A DNA stretch of 64,000 nucleotides from Tachypleus tridentatus (lineage: Eukaryota; Arthropoda; Merostomata; Xiphosura; Limulidae), in contig NC_134834.1 in NCBI RefSeq assembly GCF_004210375.1, positions 161,343,290 through 161,407,289 on the forward strand. The letters are read 5' to 3'. Position numbers and translations under genes: made by a program. Below the pieces are notes generated by a model that was not told the origin of the DNA, made no database searches, and saw only the letters and a program-made list of their open reading frames with translations. This document shows positions 21,935 through 34,811 of the stretch, one piece after another (position 1 is the first letter of the stretch; every line of letters begins with the position of its first letter).

Positions 21935-24900
21935 GTAAGTCTCATTGTAATAAATATCTCAGCAGATTTTTATTGTATTTAAATTTATGATAAAATATGA
22001 TAAATTGAGTGTGCTAAGTGTTCTTATTAAAACTTGAGTCTTTGGGTTGAGGTTCTGTATGTGAGTTTTTTAGAAGTCGGATCCCAAAGTAGAATCGCTT
22101 ATGATTTTGTGAAAGGATTCAGAAGAAATAAATGTAACAGATAAAAACATAGCACTAATTAATTATAAGGTATTGTTTTACTTTAGCTGTATCTCTTAAT
22201 CAGCTTGTTTTTCTAAGACCATATATTTAATTTAAAAAAAAAACTGCTGGTTTACCTTGATTTATTTTAAAAACTTTTCAACTGAGTGAATGTATGACAT
22301 TAAACTGATCATTTTGTAAATTTTACGTCACAAATTCTTTATGTTCCAAATACTATTAAAAAGCAGGCGTCATGATCGAAACTAAATATTAAAACAAGGG
22401 TTAATTACATGTCATATAGTAAACACTGAACTAAAATGTTTTTATACTTTCTTCATAATACTTCGTACTTTCACAGTAATTCACTTTTTCCTTGTGTAGA
22501 AGAAAAAATTACCAGCGTTGTAAACATGTTAACAGCCATGAAAAATGTATTAGTTCAAACCTTTAAACTATCAATTTATTTATTAGTATTATGATTTAGT
22601 TATTAAAATTACAAATACATAGATATTTTATTAATTTCAATGACTTATTCCGATATAGTGCACTACCTTCAGTTACATAAATGGCTATTCTTCTTCAGAT
22701 CTGCCCACTATAAGCAGAAACGTTTTTTACGCATGTCATATGCCTCCAGCCGCTCCTTTCATGTAAATTACCCTGGGAAAACCCTCCACTGATAAAAACG
22801 CTGCATGTGCTTGTTAAGCATATAACTCTCTTTATTCAGTTTTATCAGACTATCATTTCTTTTGTGGCAAGGTTTTAGAAGTTTAAAATTGTTCTACCTA
22901 ATTATAACTCGAATAGTTGTACTTCCAAAGAGATTTATTTTATTATACATCTCACGCCTTTATCTTTAATATACTATCCAATCATAATTGTTTTATTATT
23001 ATTTTTTCTTTCTCACACGTTTATATTTATCCATCAAAGAATTTGTTCGATCTGTTATTTACCATTAATTTCAAAATTAATGTTGCCACTTTGTGTGTCA
23101 CACCACCAACAGTCTCTTTTCCATTGGCGGCAGGTGAGAGTGACCTGCCATTGGATTTATACGTGGATGTTTTTCGAGGTACTGGTTGTTACATGGATTA
23201 ACTACCTTCTATTGAACTAGAATCACTTCCTCAAGAACATTTCAAATCTATCCAGTCTGAAAAATATCGCACCCAGATTTTGCTACTTCTTCCTATGTCC
23301 CTGTCAGTGGAACCAGCTAGGCCTCGTATGGTCTTTTTGTACATGATTCTATGGCTTGTGTTGTTTCATCCCTCTCTCCAATTTTCTATCTCTGTCCTTC
23401 TGTTTTCCATGGTATATTTTCTTGTCCTTATTTAGTCTTCCTACTTTCCTCTGATATTCGAGTTTTTGCGTAATATTTTGCTTTCCAATTGGTTGAGGGT
23501 GCCAACATGTCTCACTTGACATAGTCTATCATCAGTTTGCTTTGGGATACCATTAAGCTGGTTAACTCCAACATTTGAGGAATATTATGCCAATATGGTG
23601 GCACTACGTGATTTTCTGCTGCGTTTAAACCATGTCCAATTTCAAACCTTTGTCTACCCTTTTTGTCTGCCATGTATCGTGTTCTCCAGGCTATGCATTG
23701 ATGGTTGAGTTTATTCAGGGACAGCCTCTCCCTTATTATTTTCACAATGGCTATTAGTCATCCTTTTATCTTGCCTTGCACAGTCGTTCCTTTGTTATTG
23801 ATATCTCCTGGGTCTCGATGTGGCCTTGTTCCAGGTTTGTCTATCAACACTTATTTCGGATAATTACACATTGCGCCCTTTCTTTATTGGTATGTATAAA
23901 CCATGTTACTGATACTTTGCAATCTCGTATGAAATCCTTTACTATTTCTTTCTTGATAGATTGTTTGTTGCAGTGTAAACCACGACAAACCCCTATTCCT
24001 GTTCTAGTCCTTCTCAGACCTTACCTGTTCCTTCTTTTAGGGGTTCTGTATCTCGTTATTTTCCTAGAGGATCAGCGTGTTTATCAGGTTCTATCAGATG
24101 GACTTTTATTTCAGGATTCTGTAACCAATTAACAGCAGTCAAATGTGGTTCAAGCTTTTCTGTCATAACAGGCCATCAGACGTGTGACTGATGTTTCTCT
24201 CAGTTTGTATTGCAGGTTTTTTATATTCCCTTCTCCCAAAAAATGTAAACTGGAAACCAGTCATAAAATTATCCTACTTCAAAAGTTCAAAATATTTCTC
24301 AATCTCCTTTGTCTTACTATGGACTTTTTCTTCGCCCCAAGTTGGTTGTTACGAACGTTAATTCACATATCCCAATCGTGATGATCATATCTTTGGTGTG
24401 TCCATCAATGGGTGAGTTAACAGTTATGCACACTAATCTTTGGGCAAGTTTTGGCCACAGATGTTTTTGTTGCATAGTTTGAGTTTTTCTTGTCATCTCT
24501 ATGATCTCGAGATGCATTTTCATGCCAACACCCAAGATGTCCATGTCACTGTGTGCTATGTTCTGAGTATTTCAATCTTGTTGCATTTCATCTTTCTTGT
24601 TTACACAAAATCTATCGAATGAAGTGGTTTGTTGAGCCTCTTTTTTTCTGGTGACTTTGACTGCAGTGGGATACTCCTAACATTGATGTCTTTTCCACAT
24701 CACACAACCACAAATTCCTTCTGCTTTGTTTTGTGGTCCTTCGTAACTCTTTAGTCAGGATTGGACAAACATATGATTGTATGTTCATTGGTGCTTCTTC
24801 CTGCTCTTCCTGTCTTCTGTCGTCGTGTTTGGTTCCTTTTCTGATTCTTAGTGAGCAAATCAGGCTTGTCCTGATAAGTAGTTTGATTTCTGTTATGATC

Positions 24901-27900
24901 CATTTGTCCTTTATCCATGAAAGTTTATCAACATAAATGAAATGTTTTTGGCTATTGGTCTCTGGGCCAAAGGTTTTCAGCTAATTGTCCAACTGTTCCT
25001 CATATTGCTGAGTTTCTTACTTAGCTTTTCATCAGAGATCTTCTATTTCTAGTTTTCAGGAGGCTTTGTCCCACATCTTTCATTTTCCACAATATTATAG
25101 TGTTTGTCTCCCTTATGATCTTCATATTGATAAATTTTTTCCAGATTCGTCTTCCTCTTATGTGGGCTGCTTTTTTGGACTGTGCTATTAATATGGTCCT
25201 CCATTGCCTCACTCTGCCTCCATTCAACTCGCATTCCACCTGTTCCTTGTATTACCTTTCCCATGAGAGTTAGTTCCTTCTCCTCTTATCTTATGGATGT
25301 TGGTGGTTTGATTTATTTACCAGTGATGTTTCATGTACTCTTTATCATCCTACACATCTTCTCCTTTATCTGAAAAAGTCTCTCCTTCCCCAAACCTCAG
25401 TGGCTAGATAGTGCAACTTCTACTTTTAACCCATGTGCCTTCTTTCCATTTCTCGCCTGTATCCCATGTCTGTTCTGGAAATACTCTTATTTACTGTATG
25501 TGATTTTCAATGTAATATTGTCCATATGGCTTCTAAATGTGTTGTTCGTTTTCGCCCCTTTATCACTCTGGAACGATCCTCTGCTCGTGATATTTCTCCT
25601 TCTACCCTCACAAACTGGGTTTTGGCTTTTGATTTTTGTTTAGGATGTAACCTCATTAAACTTGACACCTTATCTTCTCTCTGACATCACATCTTTATCA
25701 TTCACTCGAAGAATTTCTTCAACTGGCCATTAGGGCTGCTCCTTATACATTCATATTTCATTATTTTCATAGAATCACCATTTATTCTTGTTTGGGTTAT
25801 CCTTTTCCACATATATCCACTCTTAAAATTTCTGTGACTTTGTTAAGTTATATTTCATTCTTCTTCAAATGTTTTTCAGGGGTCTTATTTCCCATTTTAT
25901 TGTAATTACCCATTCTTTGGATCGCACTTTGTGTGAAATTGTGTCTGACCATGTATACTTTAACTTTCAGAACTTGCGCTTGTTAAACGTCTTGACTTGT
26001 GTGGCTACACATTGCATACTGTATTGAAGGGGTATTTAACAAGATCATTTGAAGGTTTTCCTGAAGTTAGAATTTCTTTATAAATATGCTCGTACTGGAC
26101 TATACCACTTATGGACTACATGGGTAAAGAAGAAAGAGATATCTACCCATTCTTGCTATCCTTTGTATTAAATAAATCGGTCTGTTCTGTTTTTAAAATA
26201 GGGTTTTGTGGTCACCCATTGCACTGTTTCAGGTGTTTTCGTGTCTCCAGACTCCCTATGAGGTTTAATGCTCTTTCTATCTTAGTGGAGTCTGTGGACC
26301 GTTAATACTCTCCAGTTCTATATTGCTTGTGTAAGTACTGTAAGGGCAACATCCTTAACGATATAATAAAATCCATTCAGTGTAGAGTGGGGTTGTCGTG
26401 TTGTGCTGGTGTAGACGACATGAAATCCTCCATATTAAATCATACAAAAACAAGAGTAAGACGTCAAATTGTGGTTCATTCCTTGAATTGGGATCCCTCA
26501 TAATACCCACACGTAGATAGATATCTGTTGCCAGTGATCGGATTTTGGATTAAAGTGGAACCAATGAACATAAATCCTGACACACTTATTACAAATGTCT
26601 GTCTGAAAAGGTTCGCATAATATTGTACTTGAGAGACATATATAGAGGGCAGCACTGAATGAAAATAGTTGTTTGTGTATCTATCGTAATTACATTTTCA
26701 GTACAGAAGAGTATAACTTTCATAACATTATTACAGAATGTGGGACACAGAAGGAAAATGTATATGCTGGTTAACCAATCTATAGAATGATATTCCTGAT
26801 TTGCGGAAAATATGATTTAAATTATAAAATATAGAAACGTTCAATATTAAGACATCTTACCCTTTTCTGGTCTGTCAAGTTAACAAAAAACGTAGAGTAA
26901 CAAGTGGTCAGTCTGATTCTCGTGACACAAATGCAACTGTTTCATTTCACATCAACAAAAAGTTTGTATTCAAAAATAACTATTTTAGTTGCAGCAAAAA
27001 ATAGTTTCACACTTCAGAAAGTGTTGAAAAATTGAAACTAAATAATTGTACATTATCATTTAAAGAGGAAGTTAGACAAATTATTAAAAACAAAATAACA
27101 GTATAGAACGACATTATTGCTATGACAATGTTTAAAGTGCACATGATCACATACAAGGTTTAATTATCCAAATAATCTGTAGTGCAATTAATATTGTTAT
27201 GCATTAAATCATTTATTTTTTTATCAGTATATTAGAATCACGTTCATATAATAGCAAACATTAAATTGTCGATAATTTTGTAATTACAGTAAGATAAACT
27301 AAGCATACAGTTTTTAACCGTATAGAAATATAAGATTAGAAACATCTGACAATCTATTATTATTTTAAAAGGTACAATAATTTTATTAGTAGCATGGTAT
27401 AATATGTTTATGTACTACAACATTACTAATGATATTTTGTTCTACCGTTTCAGTGCTTCAGGAACTATTTATACAGCCATTGATAAAGTGACTGGTTTGA
27501 AAGTTGCTGTTAAACAGATAAATTTAAACCAACAAGTGAAAAAAGAACTTCTAATCAGAGAATTATCAGTACTTCAAGAAACGAAACATCCTAATATAGT
27601 GAAGTACTTTGATAGTTATCTTGTTGGTGATGAGCTCTGGGTAAGTGTTGTTAGTGTTACATATTAGTTCTCTTTTATTTTTAATATTACCTCTTGTAGA
27701 GAGTAGGTTAAGGTTCTGTCTTTATTTAGTTAAATGAGTTTATTTCAAGCAATTCTTCATATTTAAGAAAAATTTTTACATATTACTCTTCTAGGTGTGA
27801 ATTTTTTTCAAAATTCTGGTTATAAATAATACTTGAAAGATCTCTTGTAAGAGACTGTAGATTGGAGCCATATTTGTTTGAGACACAATAATTTTTAACT

Positions 27901-30900
27901 GATTCCATATATATGATTTTGAAATAACTTATACTTCCTTACAGTGTTCCTAGTAGTATACTATCTCTCATCAACACAATATATATCGGTAGCACTCTGT
28001 AATTTATTACGTTGATTTATCCATTTTCTATGTATGTTTGGTTCACATAGTTTATATGTGGTTGTAGAAATTATTGTATTAAATGTAGCATTATTTGCAA
28101 AACTGTAAACTTTGTGTGAAATACAATAAATATTAACTTTGAAGTTTCTTACATCAAATACAATCTGAATTGTTTTGTTTATAAATGTTGGATATAAGAT
28201 AACATCATTAGTAACTAATATATAAAACATTGTACATTTAAAAAAATATAAAAAATCTTTTGTGGTAAAATATAAAAATTAGAAATAGATAAAACTAAGA
28301 AAGATGTTGAAAAGTGGTCTCTCTTCATTAACACTCTTGAAATTGAATTTGTAATTTTTTCTATGAACCACACGTCTTTCTAGATAATAAAAATCTAAAT
28401 ATTAAAGAATGGTTAATAACTGTTGTTACTTTAGTTCTACCTCATGAATAATTGTTTAAAAACTTTTCTATTTTTATTTGATATATGATTACTGTCTCAT
28501 TATTATGTATAATTTTAGTAAATACTAAAATGTATGTGTAATATTAAATTTTCTTTGTTTAGGTAATAATGGAATATATGGAAGGTGGCTGTTTGACTGA
28601 CATTGTCAACAAAACTTGTCTCTGTGAAAATGAAATATCAGTGGTTTGTAAAGAAGTATGTTATATTGATTATTTGTATTTAGTATAGGTTTCATTATAG
28701 CAGAGATAAGATGATTGTAATTTATGTTTTCAATAATTATTGTAGTTCCTTGTCAAAATATAGGATACTTACTTCCATAAACATTCATTTCCTGAGAAAG
28801 GACAATGACTATTATGTCTTGTTGCTTAGCAAGAAACATATATAGGCTATACCTTTATGTTAAAATAGATTCAAAACACTCACAATAACATAGACATGTA
28901 GCAGCGGTGGACTTGGCCCTGTTTAGGGGCCGTGCTGTTTCATTACTGGTTAGGACCTATACCATCCCACCAGCACAGAGTTATATATGACCTTTGCACT
29001 TTATTTGAGGAGGCCAAAGTACAATGGCACATTGGCTAGTCTGCCTCTGTCACAATATAATATATCAACCTAATAATCTGAACATAGTTGAGTACTTTCA
29101 TTTATACAAAAACATATATAGGATAAACAATGTGTCTTGATAATAATGCTTTACAACCACTCATTTTACGTCATGTTGCTTAGTAACAAAAGTATAGTGT
29201 AATACTGTTGTTAGTCCATGTACTGAAAGTATAAATGAAATATATAAAACACCTTAATTCAAAAATGAATTAGGTTTAAAGTTACCAAAATTGTTGGTCT
29301 CAACCTGTAAATCCCACACTTTACTTTTGACAGCAGATAATAAAACAAGTAATAAATTAACCTAATAACATGATCAGAGCCAGGTACTTCTGGTAGTTAT
29401 TAATATAAACAAACTTTAATATATTTTTTTGTTGTACTTCATGTTTGTATTCTTGTATCCAAATATCATTACATATAAAGTATTGAATACAACAAACACA
29501 CAAAACCCATACTAATATATCTTAATATATTTAAAATATTTTCATATTTCATTTAGGTTCTCAAAGGAATAGAGTTTCTGCATACCAATAATGTAATTCA
29601 CAGAGACATTAAAAGTAGTAACATATTACTTGGAAAGGACTACAGTATAAAACTAGGTCAGTTTTTTAGACATATAATGACTTTGTGAACATGTTCTAAG
29701 TACTTTAGCTTGTTTCTAACACTTTTTATCATAGATTACTTGACCTTCTGACAACACATTATTTTCATTAAAACAAGAGTTTGAGTTACTATTTGCCAGT
29801 TGGAAACTAATATTAATCTGATAGTTTATTTTTCAAAAAGCAGTCTTATGTAAAGACCTAATTATAAATTATATATATTAATGGAAAGTAACATTTGTCT
29901 CAAAGTACTATAAGCCAGTAATATACAAATAGCAAACAAAAAATAAAACATTTTTTTTTAAAACCTGTCTGTCTGAAATTTAATATTTAAAGTTTTCATT
30001 ATTATAAAACAAATCAACTACAGATGTGTTTTTTACTTTTCTATATTTATCTTAATTTGTCTGTTGTGATTGAAAAATTACAGGTATGTAAGAAAACCAT
30101 TTTGTTTTATCTTTTATACATCTGTAATTTTGAACCACAATAGACAAGTTAAGAGGAATATGAAAAATGAAATACATCCACAGTTAACTTGTTTTATAAT
30201 AACTTTTAACTTGTACAATATTTCAGTATTTACACCACTCATATTGAAATATTTAATGTTTTATACCACATGTATAAATAGTGTTTCATAGAAACTTTTG
30301 TGTCTCACCATCTAACCAAACTGATGAGTTCTAACATTGAATGAAAATCTTGTTTGGCTCTGATTTGTAGGATACAAAAGATAGATTTGAAATACTGTTT
30401 CTCACACATCTTTGATTCTAAGTCACAATGGAGAAACTAAGAACAATGTAAAAACAACACCAACACTTGTTTTTATAACCAGTTTTAAGCCAGTTGGTTT
30501 TAAATATTTTGTTAATTTTCCATGGTTAACTCATGATTTTTGTTATTTAATTATATTTTAAATTTTTTAAAACTAGTAATTTCTAAAATAAATATTTTAT
30601 TACAAACTATTTGTTCTGGAACTAAGCAGATTTGTATGTTGACAAGTTTTATTTGTATATTTGAATGTTTAAATATTTCTATTTTACAATCAATATTATC
30701 AATAGGACCAGAATAAATTGAAATTATAGTTAACCAATTGAATATTTTTTTAATTAATTTATCTGAAACAAATGGCAAAATTTTATTTTGTTATAAGTCT
30801 AAACAAAAATAATGAGAAGTTAATGTTGTCATGTGCCCTCATAAAAAATGATATATTATACCTGGCTTGATAAGGTTAACTTGTTTTAGAAATCTTAAAC

Positions 30901-33900
30901 TATTCTCAGCTGAGTTCAGCCTGATGAACTGACAACAAAACTGTAACAATTATTAATACACCTTAAGTTGATTTTGTAAGGCTGATTAGAAGCTCTGTAA
31001 AACTTATTTCTGTTGTCATTTGCTCTCACATGAAAACTTTATTTTTGGTTTTCTCCATCACACAGCTGATTTTGGATTATCTGCCAAAATATCCCGAAAA
31101 CAAAATAAACGGACGTCAGTGGTTGGCACTCGTCAATGGATGGCTCCAGAAATAATAATAGGGAAAATGTATGGACCGGAGGTTGACATTTGGTCACTGG
31201 GCATTACAGTCATTGAAATGATTGATGGTCAACCTCCTTATTATGATGAAAATTCTGACATGGTAAGTGTTGGTAACCAGTGCTTACAGCCAAGGAGTAA
31301 GAGTAGATTGAATTTCAATTTTCTCCTAATATGGATGTCTCCTATTTTTCTTCTTTTTACATTGTTTATGTTTTAGAAGTTATAAAAGAACTGAATTTAG
31401 ATGGAAAATAAAAGACTTTGGTATAATGGCAATATTAAAGTTTGTTTCAGTAAATTTAAGAGTCTTTCAATGAATGAAATTATAGTCTTTCATGAACATT
31501 TTCAAGGTCTTAATGACTTGGGTGGATTAATGGTTTGCTTTTGTTCAACACAAATGTTTCTCTAATAATGTTAATCACAAAAATTACCATTGTTTCACAA
31601 TACCCACATTCTTAAAAGCTACACTTTTGTACTATAAAACACAACTGTATGTTTTGTACAGTGTCTTTCACCAACTACAGGGAATAGATGTAATAAGGAC
31701 AAAAAGATGGCTTTGCACATTATTCATACATATAGATGTATTGAATATAATGAATATAACAACCATGAACATTTGACAAGATTGTTTACAGTAACAAACA
31801 TGTAATTATTGAATGTACATATTATTGTTTTGTAACTTGTTAACATTTAGTGTTTTTGGCTATAGTATCACTATAATCTTCTGAAGCCACTATAATAAAA
31901 CAGTAACAGTTCAGGTAATTCACCCATGGTGATGTACTTTGGGAGCTATTTAGATATTATTAGGGAGGAATTATCCAAAAAGTTGTACATGGTGATGTCA
32001 TAATTGTCAAGTAATGAGGATTCTGTAATAGTCAATGAAGCAGATAGTATTTTTGTGTTTTATAAGTAAGGTATATTCTATCTCTCTAATGCTAGTATAA
32101 CTAACAGTATTGGGGATAATTTTTCATTATGTATACTTATATAATATATAAGATATATATTTTCAGATATATAACTTAATACTAACAAATGGGAAGCCAG
32201 AAATTGAAAATAAACATAACCTATCCCCAGTGTTTCAAGATTTTTTGAACAAATGTTTAGAAGTGGACGTAACTAAAAGATACACTGCCTCTGAACTCTT
32301 AAAGGTATGGTATAAATTACTCATAGTTTCATATTTGTTTATTTTGTAATCTCCATAATTCCACACAATATCAAGTTTTACTGCTGTTAAACTGACCAAC
32401 TTTAAGGTGAATATTTTTACTTCGTAAAACTTATTATATTTAAATCCACCCATTCACCTTCACTTCAGTTTATCTCTAACTGGTAAAAGTGGTTGTACTT
32501 CATAGCAATGTTCCTGTGATATAATTTCTAAGATTATAAAACTCAAAATGTTGTTGGATCTTATATTCAGGTACTTTGAATTTTAATGCATTTATTATTT
32601 ATTAAGAAACACCTGATTTTTACAATATTTTGTATGGTTTATCTAAGAGCTAGTTCTCTATTTATATTTAATGAGAAAAATTTGTGACATTGTTTGTATT
32701 TACCCTTGTCCTTATTCATATATAAAAATAGTGTACATTGTAAACTAGTTATAGAAAACAACTCTTCCATACTACAAGAATATTAATAATCATTATATTA
32801 TATATTTAATAAAGTACAATTTGTTTTCCCCGAGTAAGAGTTACTTGTCTGTTTGTTGTATTTCCACAAATTGTTTGCATTAGCCATTATAACAGTGTGT
32901 AGTTTCATAATCTCAAATATCTAATAATTATAAAATAAGTATATTGTGAGGGATTTCAGGTCTACTGTATCAAAAACCATTTGTCAGTTAGTGGTGCTAG
33001 GAATGAAATGTACCATGTAACTCTTGAGGAGGAAGTTATTGTAGAAATTTACTAATTAGTTCATCATGTCATATGATGAAGTCTTCCAAGTTCAGAAAGA
33101 GAAAGAAATGACATACCTGCAGTGTCATGCATTGACAAAAAGTCTAATAAGAGTCATGCCAGAAGGTTATGTAAATCTTGATAAAGAAAAACCAATGATA
33201 CAAATCTATACAAATTACAGTATGATAAATATACAACATCATACCATGGTTTTGAATATTTTCTTAGATGTTTGAGAAAAATAAACAAATATACAAACAA
33301 AAACATGTACGTTACAAAGGTAGATGATATCATTACTAGTGTTATTAACTTTTAATTGAAAACAAATATTTTGAAGCTGGTGATGAAAAAGTTTAATTTT
33401 TCTCATAATTAATGGAGAAATACATTTCATTAATGGTTTGAGAAACAATTACATGCATCTTCTAATTTTCGTTTTTATCGTTCATGTGATTTTGATACCT
33501 GCTGTGGGTTCTTCAAGTTTTATTATATAGTTTTTTATATTACAAAAAGCTGGTAATTCTTGAAGTTATAGACAGACTCATGTAGGACTGGTCATGAGTA
33601 ATGAGTTTTCTGTTTTTATCTTTTTGTAATTTTCAGTTTCTTATGCTTTTATGGTAAAGTATATATAACATTTTTATCAGTACAAATTGTAAACTTTAAG
33701 ATATATTCTTACAGAGGATTGTTAAATGTCAATTGTTATATATACTTCTAGAAGAGTATAATTTACAGAACACTTGATTTGACCTTGTTTATAAAATCAT
33801 ATTGTTAGAGGGTCGTAGTTTAATACGTGGAATTACTTAATCTTCAGTTGTCAGCATGTCTTTGGAATGCCATACTCTTTAAAAATATTAAATTTATATT

Positions 33901-34395
33901 TTTGTACTATACAAAAGTATTAGAATAAAGTTAAAAATAAGATTTCAGGCTCCATGAAAAGAACAATGGAAGTTGAAACCTCAGGTATATTAATCTTTAT
34001 ATTTAGTAGAACATAAATATTTCCTGTCATCTCATCATAAACACCCCCCACCCCATACTATCACACTGCCCTCTCCCATGCTTCATAGTAGGTGCTGTGT
34101 GGTGAGATAAGTATCTTTCACCTTTCTTCTGCCTGACATACAACACACATTTTGAATGAAAAATTTCAAACTTGAACTCATAAAATGGAAAGAATGACAG
34201 AGTATTCCTTTGTCCTAACATTTTTACACAGTACTGTTTACAGAGACTAATTTAACATAATGTGTATGATGTAGAATAATTACTTTTATTAAACAGATGT
34301 TTTTTATTATTTTTTTCACACAGCATCCTTTCATTGAACTGGCAGATGGGTGTAATCTTTACGATCTTTTAGAATGTCAACCAGAGATGCAGTAA
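21801..34395 (+). CDS. PAK-type (STE20 group) serine/threonine protein kinase, catalytic-domain exons
   Basis: Seven exons (21801-21934, 27454-27640, 28563-28655, 29557-29656, 31066-31262, 32167-32304, 34324-34395) splice in frame and encode a complete kinase domain ending in TAA. The order is [17 protein letters not shown], glycine loop, VAVK lysine, GDELW hinge region, HRDIKSSN catalytic loop, DFG, APE and a C-terminal helix. PAKs phosphorylate cytoskeletal and signalling proteins downstream of Rac/Cdc42. The key catalytic residues (K, D of HRD, D of DFG) are present, so it should be active. No CRIB/p21-binding domain was seen upstream in the window. The activation loop differs from canonical PAKs. 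The N-terminus may be the membrane module at 19989. A DIRS-like fossil and long AT-rich introns separate the exons. Confidence 0.88.
21935..22989. other. Kinase intron, shared with copy 3
   Basis: AT-rich and closely matched at 62363-63400. No exon is visible. The conservation reflects recent duplication. Confidence 0.5.
22990..26000 (+). mobile_element. Decayed DIRS-like (tyrosine-recombinase) retroelement in a kinase intron
   Basis: In-order coding remnants resemble a DIRS-type element: an RNase H-like region around 24660-24720 ([16 protein letters not shown]-like) and a recombinase-like region around 25540-25620 ([14 protein letters not shown]). The element is broken many times over and looks old. 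Exact ends are unclear. It lies between the first and second recognisable kinase exons, and the same insertion is at 63400-64000, so it predates that duplication. Family assignment is from motif resemblance only. Confidence 0.5.
26001..27453. other. Kinase intron
   Basis: Beyond possible trailing parts of the DIRS-like fossil up to about 26300, nothing is recognisable. Confidence 0.4.
27454..27640 (+). CDS. PAK-type kinase exon: N-lobe with catalytic lysine
   Basis: It reads [20 protein letters not shown] and ends [12 protein letters not shown]. The Lys of VAVK is the ATP-binding lysine and GASGT completes the glycine-rich loop. [19 protein letters not shown] is strongly PAK-like. Acceptor TTTCAG at 27453, donor GTAAGT at 27641, exit phase 0. 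Confidence 0.9.
28563..28655 (+). CDS. PAK-type kinase exon: hinge and helix D
   Basis: It reads [17 protein letters not shown] and ends VVCKE. MEYMEGGxLTDIV is the STE20/PAK hinge; canonical PAKs have GGSLTDVV, so a Cys replaces Ser. Phase 0 at both ends, borders TTTAG/G and GTATGT. Confidence 0.9.
28890..29055. repeat. GC-richer island in a kinase intron, possible repeat
   Basis: About 165 bases (GCAGCGGTGGACTTGGCCCT to CTAGTCTGCCTCTGTCAC) stand out in base composition from the AT-rich intron. It looks like an interspersed repeat, but no second copy is in the window. Confidence 0.3.
29557..29656 (+). CDS. PAK-type kinase exon: catalytic loop HRDIKSSN
   Basis: It reads [20 protein letters not shown], then [13 protein letters not shown]. 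The HRD aspartate and the metal-binding Asn are present; the residue before Asn is Ser where PAKs usually have Asp. Borders TTTAG/G and G/GTCAGT. Confidence 0.9.
29660..31060. other. Kinase intron with two units of the 83-bp repeat type
   Basis: The strings at 30137-30290 and 30415-30530 (CACAATAGACAAGTTAAGAG and relatives) match the repeats at 277-452 and 892. The rest is AT-rich without signal. Confidence 0.4.
31066..31262 (+). CDS. PAK-type kinase exon: DFG, activation loop and APE
   Basis: It reads [20 protein letters not shown], then GTRQWMAPE and [18 protein letters not shown], ending DENSDM. DFG and APE are intact. The activation-loop stretch KRSTMVGTPYWMAPE of canonical PAKs is here [15 protein letters not shown], so the regulatory threonine position holds Ser and PY is replaced by RQ. 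This suggests a divergent paralog. Confidence 0.9.
31263..34323. other. Kinase introns before and after exon 32167-32304
   Basis: AT-rich, no further exon or element seen. Confidence 0.4.
32167..32304 (+). CDS. PAK-type kinase exon: C-lobe helices
   Basis: It reads [20 protein letters not shown], then [20 protein letters not shown] and ELLK. This matches the PAK segment LIATNGTPEL...FLNRCLEMDVEKR; the R of KR is the conserved C-lobe arginine. Relative to canonical PAKs it looks about one residue shorter at the junction with the previous exon. Confidence 0.88.
34324..34395 (+). CDS. PAK-type kinase terminal exon
   Basis: It reads [20 protein letters not shown], then EMQ and TAA. HPF closes kinase subdomain XI. 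The tail is shorter than in canonical PAKs, which continue about ten residues with LTPLIxAAKEA. Acceptor CACACAG at 34323. Polyadenylation signals follow about 155 bases downstream. Confidence 0.85.
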   Translation, partial: HPFIELADGCNLYDLLECQPEMQ

Positions 34396-34548
34396 AATAT
34401 TATAAATACAGTAAAATTGAAATATCCCCAAATATGTTGAAATGTGTTACATGAAGTTGTTTATGACAGCCAGCATCGCTCCAGAACCAGAAAATTAACA
34501 GATTGTGTTTGCCAGTTTTCCCCAACAGTAATAATGTATTGGGTATTC

Positions 34549-34572
34549 AATAAACCCACAAAAGGAAATAAA
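34549..34572 (+). terminator. Two AATAAA polyadenylation signals after the kinase gene
   Basis: AATAAA occurs at 34549-34554 and again at 34567-34572, about 155 and 172 bases after the kinase stop codon. The spacing fits a short 3'UTR. This is motif evidence only. Confidence 0.55.
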
Positions 34573-34811
34573 CATTTAATGTTTTGATAAAATGTTATAT
34601 CAGTAACAAGGTGAAACTGCTTTAATAAATATTTGCTATTATAGTCTTATGCTGTATCATTATTTAGTTTACCACAATGAACATTTTTTATTATGTTTGC
34701 TTACAAAATACAAACAAATTGAAGAAAATGGAAGATCACTGATGTGAGACAAACATGCATCCTCATTTATCCCAATTCTTTTGTCAAATCTAAGTGTTAT
34801 GGTGATATATT

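Noticed and set aside
23776-24544. Open frames of 60-118 codons as host genes
   Set aside because: They lie inside the decayed DIRS-like element and have no splice or family support of their own.
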